From the NCBI RefSeq assembly GCF_004115155.1, contig NZ_RDSM01000003.1, positions 558,001-622,000 on the forward strand: 64,000 nt of DNA, in the 5' to 3' direction. The position numbers and the translations under genes were made by a program. This document shows positions 43,811 to 53,282 of the stretch, piece by piece; position 1 is the first letter of the stretch, and each line of letters starts with the position of its first letter. This DNA is from Granulicella sibirica (lineage in GTDB: Bacteria > Acidobacteriota > Terriglobia > Terriglobales > Acidobacteriaceae). The notes beneath the pieces were generated by a model. That model had not been told where the DNA came from, searched no databases, and worked only from the letters and a program-made list of their open reading frames with translations.

Positions 43811-44737
43811 TCAAGAGCGGGCCTCTTCGGCTTGCGGGCGCGAGGCTGTGGCGGGCGCGGCGGCGGGTCCGCGGCGGAGGTTCATGAGGCCGAGTCCCAC
43901 GATGGTGATGCCGACGCCAAGGAACGTGCCCGGGCCTACGTGCTCATGGGCGATAAAGCCCCAGAAGACTCCCCAGATGGGCAGGAGGTAGGTGACGGCT
44001 ACGACGTGGGTGGCGGAGATGGTGGTAAGGAGATGGAAGAAGAGGAGATAGGCGAGTCCGCTTCCGGCGAAGCCGAGGACGATGATGGCGAGCCAGTTGG
44101 CCAGATGAAGGTTCGTGGGATGGCCAAGGGTAAGGGCGAGCGGCGCGACCATGAGGGCAGCGAAGCCGAGCTGGCAGGCGGCGATGCCGATGGGGTCGAC
44201 GCCCTGGAGCTTTGCCTTGGCGATGACGGCGGCGATGGCGTAGCCGAGGGCTCCGGTGGAGATGAGGAGGATGCCGCGAAGGAACTGCGCGTGGGTGACG
44301 CTAACGGGCATGGTGGCGGACTGGTTGAGGACTACGAGAACGACCCCGGCGAAGCCGAGGATGACGCCGCCGATGACGTTCCAGCCGATGCGCGTGCGAT
44401 AGACGGCCAGGGTGAGAAGGAGCGTCCAGATGGGTGTGGTGGCGTTGAGGACGGAGGCGGTGTTGCTTGGGACGACCTGCTCGCCCCAGGCGAAGCAGGT
44501 GAAGGGGATGGCGTTGTTGAAGAGCGCGACGAGGAGGAGCCAGGGAAGATGTTTGCGCGCCGGTGGCTTATGGCCGGTGAGGAAGAGCGCGCTCCAAAGC
44601 AGGAGGGCTCCGAGTGAGCCGCGCATCATGGCAATCCAGAGTGGGGGGAAGGCTTCGCCGGAGATGCGAATGAGGAGGAAGGACACGCCCCAGACGGCGG
44701 AGAGGAGGAGGATCTGGAGAACGGACCTGGTGGTCAT
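43811..44737 (-). CDS. EamA/DMT-family transporter
   Basis: 308 residues from the ATG at 44737; the longer frame to 44905 is noncoding shadow. Two EamA repeats with ten helices: LLLSAVWGVSFLLIRISGEAFPP opens the first, with ALFNNAIPFTCFAWGEQVVPSNTASVLNATTPIWTLLL as the typical PSN motif, and the second ends with THVVAVTYLLPIWGVFWGFIAHEHVGPGTFLGVGITIVGLGLMN. It probably exports a metabolite or amino acid. No signal for control is seen. Divergent from the phosphoesterase gene at 44896. Confidence 0.92.
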   Translation of the reverse strand: MTTRSVLQILLLSAVWGVSFLLIRISGEAFPPLWIAMMRGSLGALLLWSALFLTGHKPPARKHLPWLLLVALFNNAIPFTCFAWGEQVVPSNTASVLNATTPIWTLLLTLAVYRTRIGWNVIGGVILGFAGVVLVVLNQSATMPVSVTHAQFLRGILLISTGALGYAIAAVIAKAKLQGVDPIGIAACQLGFAALMVAPLALTLGHPTNLHLANWLAIIVLGFAGSGLAYLLFFHLLTTISATHVVAVTYLLPIWGVFWGFIAHEHVGPGTFLGVGITIVGLGLMNLRRGPAAAPATASRPQAEEARS

Positions 44738-44782
44738 GCTTGTGGGCTTTCGGGTGGCATGGGGTGATTGTAGGGGTGGGAG

Positions 44783-44816
44783 TCTGTGGGGACACTCCGT
44801 TTTGTTCAGGTAATTC
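44783..44816 (+). repeat. short repeat R3, copy 1
   Basis: TCTGTGGGGACACTCCGTTT followed by TGTTCAGGTAATTC occurs again at 47980-48013 with four differences. Both copies lie just upstream of secreted hydrolase genes. It may be a promoter-region element or a mobile repeat. Confidence 0.6.
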
Positions 44817-44895
44817 GTCGCTGCTCTTTCTCGGCTGCCGTTTGTCATCGCAGTTCTCCGGCGCTGGTGTATATACGGGTCAGAGGGGTCACCAC

Positions 44896-47787
44896 GTGCG
44901 TTCAATCGTTGCCTTCACCCGTCACGCCGCGAAATCGGCCGCCCTGTCGATGCTCGCTGGCTCGCTTCTGACGTTTGCCCAGACGCCGCAGCCCCAGCCG
45001 GGAAGCTCGGACTTCAATGTGGCTCCTCCGAAGGATGAAACCCTCGGCAACCGGAAGAACACGGAAGACGGGCACGGAGAGAAATCGCGGGTGGATAGCC
45101 CTGAGCGGACCGTGGGCCCGCAGCGAGACGGATCCATCGTTGTCTCGGATAACCAGACCCTGACACCGGCCGGAAAGCTCATCGATCTGGGCTCTCCGGT
45201 GCGGGCGAAGGCGATTGCGCTCAACCCCGCGAAGGCCGCGCACACTGCCGCGGTGCTGCTGATGGGATCGCCGGAGCCGATCATCGTCTTCGACACGTTG
45301 ACCGGTCAGGTGCTGCAGCGCTTTCTGCCGGGCACCGATCCCTCGGCCAAAGATCGGGCGGCTGGCTCGTTCGCCGGGATTACGTATTCTTCCGATGGAT
45401 CGAAACTGCTCTTCAGCCAGGACAATAACTACGTATCGATCGCGAAGGTGGACAGGAAGACGGGGCTTCTCAGCGATGAGCAGAGGGTAACTCTGCCGCC
45501 ACCGCCGAAGGATGGCCGTGTTTATCACAATGCGAAGGCGATCAATCCCGGCGGCATTGCGTTTTCGAGTGACGGCAAACGAGCGTACGTCGCGTTGAAT
45601 GCAGCGAATACGCTTGGTGTGATCGATCTGGGTGCTTCTCCAGCGAAGCTTATCGCGCAGATTCCTGTCGGCAATGTGCCCAACAGCGTCGTCGTCCGGG
45701 GGAACTTCGCGTATGTGAGCAATGAGGGTGGGCGGGCGGCGACGGCGCAAGACTTCACCAACGATTCCGATGGAACGGCGATCGTGGTGGATCGGACGGA
45801 TGCCTATACGCTCACCGGCACTGTATCGATTGTGGATCTGACTGCGGGCAAGCAGGTCAAGGAGATCACGGTCGGGCTTCATCCGGCGGGAATGACGATT
45901 GCGGGCCCCCGCCTCTACGTGGCGAACGCGTACAGCGATAGCCTGTCGATCATCGATCTCCAGACCGATGCGGTAGTACGAACGATCGATCTCAGTGTTC
46001 CGATCGCGGGAGGCGCTTTCGGCTCCGGGCCGAACGGAGTTGCGGTGACCGAGGACGGGAGAGCCTATGTGACGCTCGGGCAAGCGAATGCAGTGGCTGT
46101 CGTCAATCTTCAAGGGCGCGATGCGAAGCCGGTAATCGGGTACATCCCGACGGCGTACTTTCCTACTTCGATCAGCTACGACAAGGCGCAGAAGCTGCTT
46201 GTGATTGCGGATGACAAAGGCCTGGGATCGCGTGGAAGCACGACGCTTACAAACGGCGCCGTGGGATACAACACGCATGCCGACATGGGTGTCGTGAACC
46301 TGATTCCCGAGCCGGATGCGAGCGTGCTGGCGCGATCGAGCAAGCAGGTGTTCGAGAACAACCACTGGAACCTGACGACCAATATCGAAGTCGGCAAGGA
46401 GTTTGTCGATCCGAAGGCGGCGCCTGTGGCGATTCCTAAGCATATCGGCGAGCCGTCGCTGATCAAGCATGTTTTTCTGATCATCAAGGAGAACCGGACC
46501 TACGACCAGATGCTGGGTGATGTTGCCTGGGGGAACGGCTCGAAAGAGCTTGCGGTGTTTGCGTCGGCAGTGCCGAATCAGCATGCGATGGTGCAGCGAT
46601 TCCCGCTGCTGGACAACGTCTATGCGCCTAGCCGGCAGTCGGCGGATGGGCATCCGTGGATCGGCATGTCTGGGTCGTTTTACTCGAACGATATCCTGTC
46701 GCCGGACTGGATCCGCTCGTATCCGGGAGGGCAGGCAGAGGATGCGCTGACGAACACGCCGAAGGGTTTTCTTTGGACTGAAATCGCCGCCATGGGGCTC
46801 ACTGCAAGGCTCTATGGGGAGTGGAGCAGCGGCACCACGATCGCTCGCAAGCCGGATGGCTCGGCCTACACTTGGACCGATTTTTATAAAACTTCGCGAT
46901 GCAAGGAAGGGAAGGCACCGGCGTCTGATTGCGTCGTTCCGGATGATGCGATTCATGTGAGTTCGGCGATTCCGTCCGCGGCGAAGATCATGGATCCGCA
47001 CTTTCCGCCGTTCAATCTCGATATTCCGGACCAATACCGTGTCGATTACTGGATCAAGGAATTTCAGCGGATGGATGGGGCTGGCCAGGTGCCGAATCTG
47101 ACGATTCTATGGCTGCCGAATGACCATACCGCCGGCACGTCGAAGGGGCATCCCCTGCCGATCAACTACCAGGCGGATAACGATCTCGCGCTGGGCCGGA
47201 TGGTGGAGGCGATCAGCCACAGTAAGGTCTGGGACAAGTCCGCGATCTTCGTCGAGGAGGACGACTCGCAGGGAGGACCGGACCACGTGGATGGGCATCG
47301 GCAGCCGGTGTTTGTCATGAGCCCATATACGGCTGCATCGCAGGTTCCGGGGCAGGGGAAGGTGATTCACACGACCTATACGGCGGAGAACATCAACCGC
47401 ACGATCGAGAACATCCTGGGGGCGAAGCCGCTGACGCAGTTCGACCTGGTGGCGTCGCCGATGTTCGACGCGTTCCAGAATAAACCGGACCTGACGCCGT
47501 ACGATTGTCTGCGGGCTACCATTCCTTTGGATCAGGGGCCAGGGCTTCCGGAGGGTACGGTCGCTTCCTATAGCCAGGTCGAGAAGGCGTGGCTGAAGGC
47601 GACCGGCAAGGTGATGAAGAACAAGTACGATAAGGCCGACTCGGTCGATCCGAACTTTCTCAATCACGTGACCTGGTATGCGACGACGGGCTGGAATCGG
47701 CCCTATCCGGGTGAGGACAGAGTTCTACCGCCGGGTCCTCTGGTGAAGGTCGCGATGAAGTTCAACGGCGACGATGACGATGACTAG
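44896..47787 (+). CDS. secreted YncE-like beta-propeller fused to a phosphoesterase domain
   Basis: 963 residues from the GTG at 44896 (AGAGGGG ahead); a signal peptide follows (KSAALSMLAGSLLTFAQ). Residues about 100-520 hold YVTN-type propeller repeats (NPGGIAFSSDGKRAYVALNAANTLGVIDLG, LYVANAYSDSLSIIDLQTDAVVRTIDL). Residues about 550-880 are a phosphoesterase-like domain (HVFLIIKENRTYDQMLGDVAWGNG, NLTILWLPNDHTAGTSKGHPLP, AIFVEEDDSQGGPDHVDGHR), as in the acid phosphatase/phospholipase C type family. The C-terminus ends with a run of five Asp. Likely hydrolyses phosphate esters outside the cytoplasm; the propeller may bind surface or polymer. Confidence 0.93.
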   Translation: MRSIVAFTRHAAKSAALSMLAGSLLTFAQTPQPQPGSSDFNVAPPKDETLGNRKNTEDGHGEKSRVDSPERTVGPQRDGSIVVSDNQTLTPAGKLIDLGSPVRAKAIALNPAKAAHTAAVLLMGSPEPIIVFDTLTGQVLQRFLPGTDPSAKDRAAGSFAGITYSSDGSKLLFSQDNNYVSIAKVDRKTGLLSDEQRVTLPPPPKDGRVYHNAKAINPGGIAFSSDGKRAYVALNAANTLGVIDLGASPAKLIAQIPVGNVPNSVVVRGNFAYVSNEGGRAATAQDFTNDSDGTAIVVDRTDAYTLTGTVSIVDLTAGKQVKEITVGLHPAGMTIAGPRLYVANAYSDSLSIIDLQTDAVVRTIDLSVPIAGGAFGSGPNGVAVTEDGRAYVTLGQANAVAVVNLQGRDAKPVIGYIPTAYFPTSISYDKAQKLLVIADDKGLGSRGSTTLTNGAVGYNTHADMGVVNLIPEPDASVLARSSKQVFENNHWNLTTNIEVGKEFVDPKAAPVAIPKHIGEPSLIKHVFLIIKENRTYDQMLGDVAWGNGSKELAVFASAVPNQHAMVQRFPLLDNVYAPSRQSADGHPWIGMSGSFYSNDILSPDWIRSYPGGQAEDALTNTPKGFLWTEIAAMGLTARLYGEWSSGTTIARKPDGSAYTWTDFYKTSRCKEGKAPASDCVVPDDAIHVSSAIPSAAKIMDPHFPPFNLDIPDQYRVDYWIKEFQRMDGAGQVPNLTILWLPNDHTAGTSKGHPLPINYQADNDLALGRMVEAISHSKVWDKSAIFVEEDDSQGGPDHVDGHRQPVFVMSPYTAASQVPGQGKVIHTTYTAENINRTIENILGAKPLTQFDLVASPMFDAFQNKPDLTPYDCLRATIPLDQGPGLPEGTVASYSQVEKAWLKATGKVMKNKYDKADSVDPNFLNHVTWYATTGWNRPYPGEDRVLPPGPLVKVAMKFNGDDDDD

Positions 47788-47822
47788 CCTGCTTGCACCG
47801 GTGATTATTTCCGGGCGCAGCG

Positions 47823-47969
47823 GATCTTGTGGTCGGCTTTGGTCAGGTCGGCTTTGGCGAGCAAGGTCGGGGCCGGTTCTTGAGGGTTTTTTCGAGCATG
47901 GCGCGGCACCACTGGCGGATGGGCCCGTGGTTGCCGTCGGGAAGGACTTCGGAGACGATGGCTCCGCGG
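47823..47969 (-). pseudogene. decayed fragment of the trmD 3' end
   Basis: On the minus strand this encodes RGAIVSEVLPDGNHGPIRQW, then [13 protein letters not shown], matching TrmD ([20 protein letters not shown], then [14 protein letters not shown]) encoded at about 50187-50039. The DNA identity is obvious over about 147 bases. A codon is missing, changes accumulate and a stop follows NRPRPCSPKPT. It is in the same orientation as the real trmD, 2.1 kb away, with the S8 protease gene between them. It is not translated as a complete protein. Confidence 0.85.
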
Positions 47970-47979
47970 CAATCGGTGC

Positions 47980-48013
47980 TCTGTGGGAACACTCCGCCTT
48001 GTTCAGGTAATTC
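47980..48013 (+). repeat. short repeat R3, copy 2
   Basis: TCTGTGGGAACACTCCGCCT followed by TGTTCAGGTAATTC, directly after the trmD fragment and upstream of the S8 protease gene. See the copy at 44783-44816. Confidence 0.6.
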
Positions 48014-48110
48014 TCTGTAGGTGGAATGAAATGTTTTGCTCCGCGTATTCACAATTTCCTCGCGCGCGAAGCGAGCCTGTGGTTGGCTGAATGCGCCTGG
48101 AGGATTTTCG

Positions 48111-49994
48111 ATGTTGCGTGTGTCGACGGAGCGTGTAGCAAGGGGACTGATTGTTGGTGCCCTTCTTGGTGTGGCGATCCTCATGGGGTCGGTTTTTTGT
48201 GGGGCTCAAGATTCCGATGGAAAAAAAGCGGTGAAGAGCGAAACTGATCTTCCGCGGTTCAGCTACCCGATTTCGGGGACGGCGAGCGAGCTTCTGGTGG
48301 CGGACGATGCGGTGTTTCTGGCGTTTGCGCGGAAGGTGGGAGCGGATGTCGATGGCTTGCTTGCGGGATACGCGATCGACGACAAAGCTACGCTGCGCGG
48401 GTTGCTCGGAACGAAGGTGGATGTGCAGCTTCTGACGGGTGACGTCGACGGCGGGCTGGCTACGCTCGATAAGGTTCGTGATCTGGAGGAGAAGCCGCAG
48501 ACGCGGGTGTCGTCGGGGCTGATTACGCGAGAGATTCTGAAGGCGGAGAAGGACTCGGGAGCGGCGAGCGGGCCGGCATTCCAGGCTGCATTCGCTAAGG
48601 AGTTCAAGGGGACGGTGGATGGGCTGCCGTGGGCGGCGGTGCAGGATCGGGTGAAGCAGTCGCGTGCGCAGTATTCCACGCTGACACCGGATGTACTGAT
48701 CGGGAGCGTGAAGGCCAGCATGGATCCGGCGGTGACGAAGACGAAGAGCCTAGACTTCAGGATGGCGCAGAGCCTTGTGCTGCTGCGGACGGTTCTGAAG
48801 GACCGCTATCCGGTGAAGGAGACCATCGTCAACACGCTGGCGGCTTATATCAAGACGAACAATGCAGCCAAGCCGGATATCTGGGCGGCTCGGGATGTGA
48901 GCTTTGGGAGCGCTGCGACGCTGACGCCGGTGCTGATCGGGATATGGGACTCCGGGGTGGATACGTCGCTGTATCCGGGGCAGCTCTACGTGGATCCCAA
49001 GCCCGGGATGCATAGCCCGCATGGGCTTGCCTTCGACCAGCAGGGGAAGCTGTATAACGGCGATCTGCAGCCGTTGTCGGCGGAGCAGAAGGCGTTCTAC
49101 CCGCGGGCGCTCGAGATCCGCCGAGGGCGGAACGACATGGTCGATGGGATCGACTCGCCCCTGGCGGCGAAGTTTCGGGAGGATTTAAAGACGACTCCTC
49201 CTGACCAGCTTGCGGCGGAACAGAAGACCAGCACCTTCCTGTCACAGTGGATGCATGGGACGCACGTAGCGGGGATTGCGGTGAAAGGGAATCCGGCGGC
49301 GCGGCTCGTGGTGGCGCAGTTCGATGACGGGATCGAGTATCTTCCGTTTGCTCCTACTGTCGAGTGGGCGAATACGTTCAAGGCGGATTTCGTGCAGATC
49401 GGGGACTACTTCCGCGAGCACCACGTGCGGGTGGTGAATATGAGCTGGTCAGACAGCCAGAGCGAGTTCGAGGACTGGCTGGCGAAAGCAAGCACGGAGA
49501 AGGATCCATCGGTGCGGAAGCAGATGGCCGCGCAGGTATATGCGATTTGGCGGGAGGCGGTCGAGGGGGCGATCAAGAGGGCTCCGGAAACGTTGTTCGT
49601 GTGCGCCGCCGGTAACTCGGACAGTAATCCGGGCTTCAACGGGGATGTTCCAGCTTCGCTGATACTGCCGAACCTGATTACGGTCGGTGCGGTGGACCAG
49701 GCGGGGGACGAGACGTCATTTACCAGTTACGGGACGACAGTGGTGCTGGACGCGGACGGGTTCCAGGTGGAGAGCTTTGTGCCTGGCGGGACGCGTTTGA
49801 AGGAGTCGGGAACTTCGATGGCATCGCCGAACGTGGTGAACCTTGCGGCGAAGCTGTTCGCGCTCGATCCGAGCCTGACTCCGGAGAAGGCAATCGCTTT
49901 GATGGAGAAGGGAGCCGATGCCAGCCCGGATGGGCGGCGGCATCTGATCAACCCGAAGGCTACGGTGGCCATGCTGCAGTCGAAGACGCCCTAG
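48111..49994 (+). CDS. secreted S8 (subtilisin-like) serine protease
   Basis: 627 residues from the ATG at 48111, which has GGAGG nine bases upstream; a longer frame from 48036 is unlikely. A signal peptide ([19 protein letters not shown]) is present. After about 250 residues of N-terminal region, probably a propeptide, the subtilase domain shows the triad: Asp in GIWDSGVD, His in HGTHVAG, Ser in [27 protein letters not shown] carries the oxyanion Asn region. The stop overlaps trmD tail to tail by four bases. It is flanked by trmD and a trmD fragment in direct orientation, so it may have arrived as an insertion. Confidence 0.94.
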   Translation: MLRVSTERVARGLIVGALLGVAILMGSVFCGAQDSDGKKAVKSETDLPRFSYPISGTASELLVADDAVFLAFARKVGADVDGLLAGYAIDDKATLRGLLGTKVDVQLLTGDVDGGLATLDKVRDLEEKPQTRVSSGLITREILKAEKDSGAASGPAFQAAFAKEFKGTVDGLPWAAVQDRVKQSRAQYSTLTPDVLIGSVKASMDPAVTKTKSLDFRMAQSLVLLRTVLKDRYPVKETIVNTLAAYIKTNNAAKPDIWAARDVSFGSAATLTPVLIGIWDSGVDTSLYPGQLYVDPKPGMHSPHGLAFDQQGKLYNGDLQPLSAEQKAFYPRALEIRRGRNDMVDGIDSPLAAKFREDLKTTPPDQLAAEQKTSTFLSQWMHGTHVAGIAVKGNPAARLVVAQFDDGIEYLPFAPTVEWANTFKADFVQIGDYFREHHVRVVNMSWSDSQSEFEDWLAKASTEKDPSVRKQMAAQVYAIWREAVEGAIKRAPETLFVCAAGNSDSNPGFNGDVPASLILPNLITVGAVDQAGDETSFTSYGTTVVLDADGFQVESFVPGGTRLKESGTSMASPNVVNLAAKLFALDPSLTPEKAIALMEKGADASPDGRRHLINPKATVAMLQSKTP

Positions 49995-50824
49995 TCGTCT
50001 GAGTTTTCGGCGAGATGTTCCGAGCGGAGCTCTTCGAGGATCTTCCGATCGGCCTTGGTGAGGTGCGCCGTCACCAGGAGATCGGGGCGGTTTTTCAGGG
50101 TCTTCTCAAGCATGGCTCGGCGGCGCCACTGCCGGATGAGGTCGTGGTTGCCGTCGGTAAGGACCTCGGGGACGCTGGCTCCGCGAAAGTCGGCGGGGCG
50201 GGTGTACTGGGGGTAGTCGAGGAGGCCGCCGGAGCCGTGGGTGGAACGGGGAAGGCCGTCGAGGGTTTCAGCGTCGGCGGCGGAGTCCGGGGCTCCGAAG
50301 CTTTCGAAGCGGTTGGAGTCGGGGTTGCCGAGGACGCCGGGGAGGAGGCGGACAACGGTGTCGATGATGACAGCTGCCGCGAGTTCGCCGCCGGAGAGGA
50401 CGTAGTCGCCGATGGAGAGCTCGCGGTCGCAGAGGAGGGTGTTGACGCGTTCGTCGACGCCTTCGTAACGGCCGCAGATAAGGACGATCCGGTCGAGTGA
50501 GACTAGTTCGTGGGCGACTGTCTGGTCGAAGGGGCGGCCCTGCGGGGAGAGCAGGATGACTGTCTCGCGGGCCAGGTCGCGGGTTTCCTTTGGGGTGACG
50601 GCGAGGGATTCGATGGCGTCGAAGATGGGCTCGGGCTTGAGAAGCATGCCTTCGCCTCCACCAAAGGGGCGGTCGTCGACGGTGCGGTGGCGGTCGTGGG
50701 TGAAGGTTCGGAGGTCGATGGGGTGGATGCCGACGGTGCCGTTCATGCTCGCGCGGCGGAGGACGCCGTGGTCGAGGGGGCCGGCGAAGAAGTCCGGGAA
50801 GATGGTGAGGATGTCGATGCGCAT
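49991..50824 (-). CDS. trmD: tRNA (guanine37-N1)-methyltransferase
   Basis: 277 residues. TrmD methylates G37 of tRNAs to prevent frameshifting. Hallmarks: [89 protein letters not shown] and the C-terminal [19 protein letters not shown] plus [10 protein letters not shown]. It is the last gene of the rpsP-khpA-rimM-trmD run, and its 3' end overlaps the convergent S8 protease gene by four bases. A partial copy of its 3' end exists at 47823. Confidence 0.98.
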   Translation of the reverse strand: MRIDILTIFPDFFAGPLDHGVLRRASMNGTVGIHPIDLRTFTHDRHRTVDDRPFGGGEGMLLKPEPIFDAIESLAVTPKETRDLARETVILLSPQGRPFDQTVAHELVSLDRIVLICGRYEGVDERVNTLLCDRELSIGDYVLSGGELAAAVIIDTVVRLLPGVLGNPDSNRFESFGAPDSAADAETLDGLPRSTHGSGGLLDYPQYTRPADFRGASVPEVLTDGNHDLIRQWRRRAMLEKTLKNRPDLLVTAHLTKADRKILEELRSEHLAENSDD

Positions 50825-50975
50825 GGGCCGCTTTTTATTTTAGGTTGGGAGCCGGTTTGGCTCACAGAGGAGCGACGGCAGCGATTGGGCGGCTTACACT
50901 CCCACCCTAGCCGACGGTGAGGCTATCAGCGCCCTTGTTCGTTGCTATTCAGCTGAGGGCTTGGCGGCAGCGCGG

Positions 50976-51620
50976 CTAGGCGTTGACTTCGAGGAGGCCG
51001 GGCGGGAGGCGCATCAGGATGCGCTTGGAATCTGCATCGATGGAGAGGAGGTAGGCCTTGACGAAGGGGATGAGGATCTCGTTGCCGGATGGGGAGAGCA
51101 CGGCGAGGAGGGGTGCGGCTTCTTCGAGGCGGCGGGCGCCGTCGGGAGTGGTGGGGAGGTGGACGTCGTCGACTGTGCCGATGAAGACGGGAGACTGGTC
51201 TGGGGAGTCGGGGACGTCGTAGACCTGGCAGTCGAGGAGATCGCTGATGTAGGAGGCGTCTTCTTCGGCCTCGAGGCGCTCTTCGTGGGGGACGATGACC
51301 TCGAGGTTGGCGAGGGTCTCCGCCTGGGTGATCGAATCGATTCCCGCGAGATGCAGAACGATGCGACCGCTGTTCTTGCCCACGGGAAGGAAGAAGCTGG
51401 TGATGGTGGCGGGGCGTGCCTCGGAGGCGGGACCGGTGAAGCCTGGCTTAGCAAGGAAGACGCGTGGTTCGCCATCGAATCGTTCGGGGAAGTCGGTGAA
51501 GAGATCTGCGAGGACCTCACCCTTGCGTCCCTGGGGACGCAGGATGTGAGCAAGGAGGAGCCAGGACGACGCTTGAGGGGCGTTGAGCGCATCGGTTGCC
51601 GTGGTTGGGGTGGTCTCCAT
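50976..51620 (-). CDS. rimM: 16S rRNA processing protein RimM
   Basis: 214 residues from the ATG at 51620; an ATG at 51674 would add 18 residues. The N-terminal RimM domain shows WLLLAHILRPQGRKGEVLADLFTDFPERF, and the C-terminal PRC-barrel region has LLDCQVYDV, IGTVDDVHLPTTPDGARRL and EILIPFVKAYLLSIDADSKRILMRLPPGLLE. It helps mature the 30S head domain. A gap of about 150 bases separates it from trmD, longer than in most operons. Confidence 0.95.
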   Translation of the reverse strand: METTPTTATDALNAPQASSWLLLAHILRPQGRKGEVLADLFTDFPERFDGEPRVFLAKPGFTGPASEARPATITSFFLPVGKNSGRIVLHLAGIDSITQAETLANLEVIVPHEERLEAEEDASYISDLLDCQVYDVPDSPDQSPVFIGTVDDVHLPTTPDGARRLEEAAPLLAVLSPSGNEILIPFVKAYLLSIDADSKRILMRLPPGLLEVNA

Positions 51621-51680
51621 GCCGTCAGGATGCGGTAGTCCTGGGTTGGATAGTCCAGGTTTGGAAGGTTTCAAAATCGA

Positions 51681-52025
51681 TTAGAGGTCCTGCTCATCGC
51701 GAGCTGGGAGGTTGGCGGGGGTCATTCTTGGAGCCTCTCCGTGTTCGAGAATATCCAGTGCAAAGCGGTGATGCAGCTTCATACTGGCGGCGCCGAGGAT
51801 GGTGCGAAGAGAGCGGGCTGTGCGGCCTTGTTTGCCAATAAGCTTTCCAACGTCTTTTTGTGAGACGCGGAGGCGGAGGACGGTTGAAGTGGAGTCTTGG
51901 TCTGCAACAACCTCGACAGAGACCGATTCGGGCTCATCGACGAGCGCGCGTGCGATCTCCAGTACGAGCTTTTGCATACCTTGCACAATGTCCGCCTGAG
52001 AGTCAGGCGAGGACGGCTGAGTCAT
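51681..52025 (-). CDS. khpA: KH-domain RNA-binding protein KhpA (YlqC-like)
   Basis: 114 residues. The KH core is VVADQDSTSTVLRLRVSQKDVGKLIGKQGRTARSLRTILGAAS, with the GKQG loop. The C-terminal 20 residues are extra. KhpA dimerises with KhpB to bind RNA and control cell size in Gram-positive relatives. It is co-oriented between rpsP and rimM, the usual place of this gene. Confidence 0.92.
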   Translation of the reverse strand: MTQPSSPDSQADIVQGMQKLVLEIARALVDEPESVSVEVVADQDSTSTVLRLRVSQKDVGKLIGKQGRTARSLRTILGAASMKLHHRFALDILEHGEAPRMTPANLPARDEQDL

Positions 52026-52282
52026 CTAACACACCTCATGGGAGTAGCGCCTGACGCACGCGCTGAAGCCTTTGCCCCGTCTCGTGCGGGGTCTTCCGGC
52101 GTATAACGCTAGATGGCGTTTCGGCCACATCACCCTATACAACAAGTATGATGCGGAGAACTCGTTTTGGGGCGAGCCCACAGCCGAAGTTTACGCTAAG
52201 CCCTTGTAAGTCTTGAGACATTTCACACGTTCAGCCGAAGATTTCCCGACGCCAGTCAGAGCTGTGAGGTGACCCAGGTAAC

Positions 52283-52534
52283 TTATGCGGTTACAGGGAC
52301 TTCCACTGCGGGCGCCTGGGCAAGGAGCTTGCCGACGCGGTCAGAGAGCTGGGCGCCATTCCCGGTCCAGTAGTCGATGCGGTCGCGCTTGAGGTTGACG
52401 GTAGCCGGGTTGGTTCGGGGATTGTAGGTTCCGACGACTTCAACCGAACGGCCATTGCGGGCGCGGTCTTTTTCGATGACAACAATGCGGTAGTGGGGCT
52501 GCTTGCGCGCTCCAACGCGCGCCAGACGGATCAT
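52283..52534 (-). CDS. rpsP: 30S ribosomal protein S16
   Basis: 83 residues from the ATG at 52534; the longer frame to 52720 would add a foreign N-terminus. Family marks are MIRLARVGARKQPHYRIVVIEKDRARNGRSVEVVGTYNP and RIDYWTGNGAQLSDRVGKLL. It binds 16S rRNA early in 30S assembly. First gene of the rpsP-khpA-rimM-trmD series; khpA follows after 257 bases, a gap in which no gene is seen. Confidence 0.98.
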   Translation of the reverse strand: MIRLARVGARKQPHYRIVVIEKDRARNGRSVEVVGTYNPRTNPATVNLKRDRIDYWTGNGAQLSDRVGKLLAQAPAVEVPVTA

Positions 52535-52685
52535 CAACACTTGGGTATTACCTTTCACAACGAATATGTAAAGACCGGTAGGGGAAGCTTGGGTAATCGA
52601 CCGACCGGATGCGGGATCGATTATTGGGTCGTGAGGAGGACTGCATGCCGACACGTAGGCCAAGGCAGAGCCCTGCGGAACCCAA

Positions 52686-52718
52686 CAACTAAGTATCGCC
52701 GAGTTTTGGCGATTGCGC
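52686..52718 (-). promoter_or_regulatory. possible promoter and hairpin upstream of rpsP
   Basis: On the minus strand TTGCGC and GATACT are spaced by 17 bases, with inverted repeat ATCGCC...GGCGAT between them. Weak consensus match; the hairpin could instead be a leader element. Confidence 0.25.
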
Positions 52719-52754
52719 AAACCAGAACAGCGATTTTTCGACCGTGAGTTCGAG

Positions 52755-53173
52755 CTACCCGCGGCGAAAGCTGCTTAGTCTCGGCTGACCTGACTCGAGT
52801 GTTCCGTGTCGACCGGTCATCTGGTTCAGCGCGATGATGAGTGCGGTTGGACCGTTAATGGTCTCGATGGAGAGTTCGTTCGGCGTCAGGTCGTGGATGG
52901 CGACCGAGGCGATGAGGAGAAGACACTTGATGAGCGGACGGATTTCCCGGAGGGCACTCCGGAGGCTTTCGCGGTCGGCGGATAAGACTCTGTGGCACAG
53001 GACCACGACATCACCGCGGTTCTCGAAGATGAGTTCTTCGGCTGCGGCGTACTCGGAGGCGCATTGAACGAGGAAGCTCTCACTGCGGAGAATCCATGCC
53101 CGGGTGTTGAGAAGAGTGAGATCCTTGCGTACATGACGACGGAGGAGCCCAGTGCAGGGAATGAGGTAGTCAT
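52755..53173 (-). pseudogene. CheY-like receiver gene, apparently frameshifted near its start
   Basis: In one minus-strand frame (open from 53184 to 52755) the codons give RKDLTLLNTRAWILRSESFL, then FENRGDVVVLCHRVLSADRE and SLREIRPLIKCLLLIASVAI-type receiver strands, with a pattern seen in Acidobacteria receiver-like proteins. No ATG, GTG or TTG starts this frame before a GTG at 53006. Another frame carries a good start: ATG at 53173 after GAGG reads MTTSFPALGSSVVM and then goes off course at about 53131. One extra base after that ATG (for example GTACGC for TACGC) would fuse the two. The conserved phospho-acceptor Asp is not evident. Confidence 0.5.
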
Positions 53174-53282
53174 CTTTCGCACCTCAAAGCTCACCATACA
53201 TAGTCTGAGCCTCCCTGACTGTCGCTTTGGCGACTTGGCGCGAGACGTGCGTGGTGAGGCTATCTCGCTCGAAAAACAGGTC

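Noticed and set aside
44902..47034. A 710-codon open frame on the minus strand
   Set aside because: It lies wholly antisense to the propeller-phosphoesterase gene, shows Arg-rich low-information sequence and no domain; a high-GC shadow.
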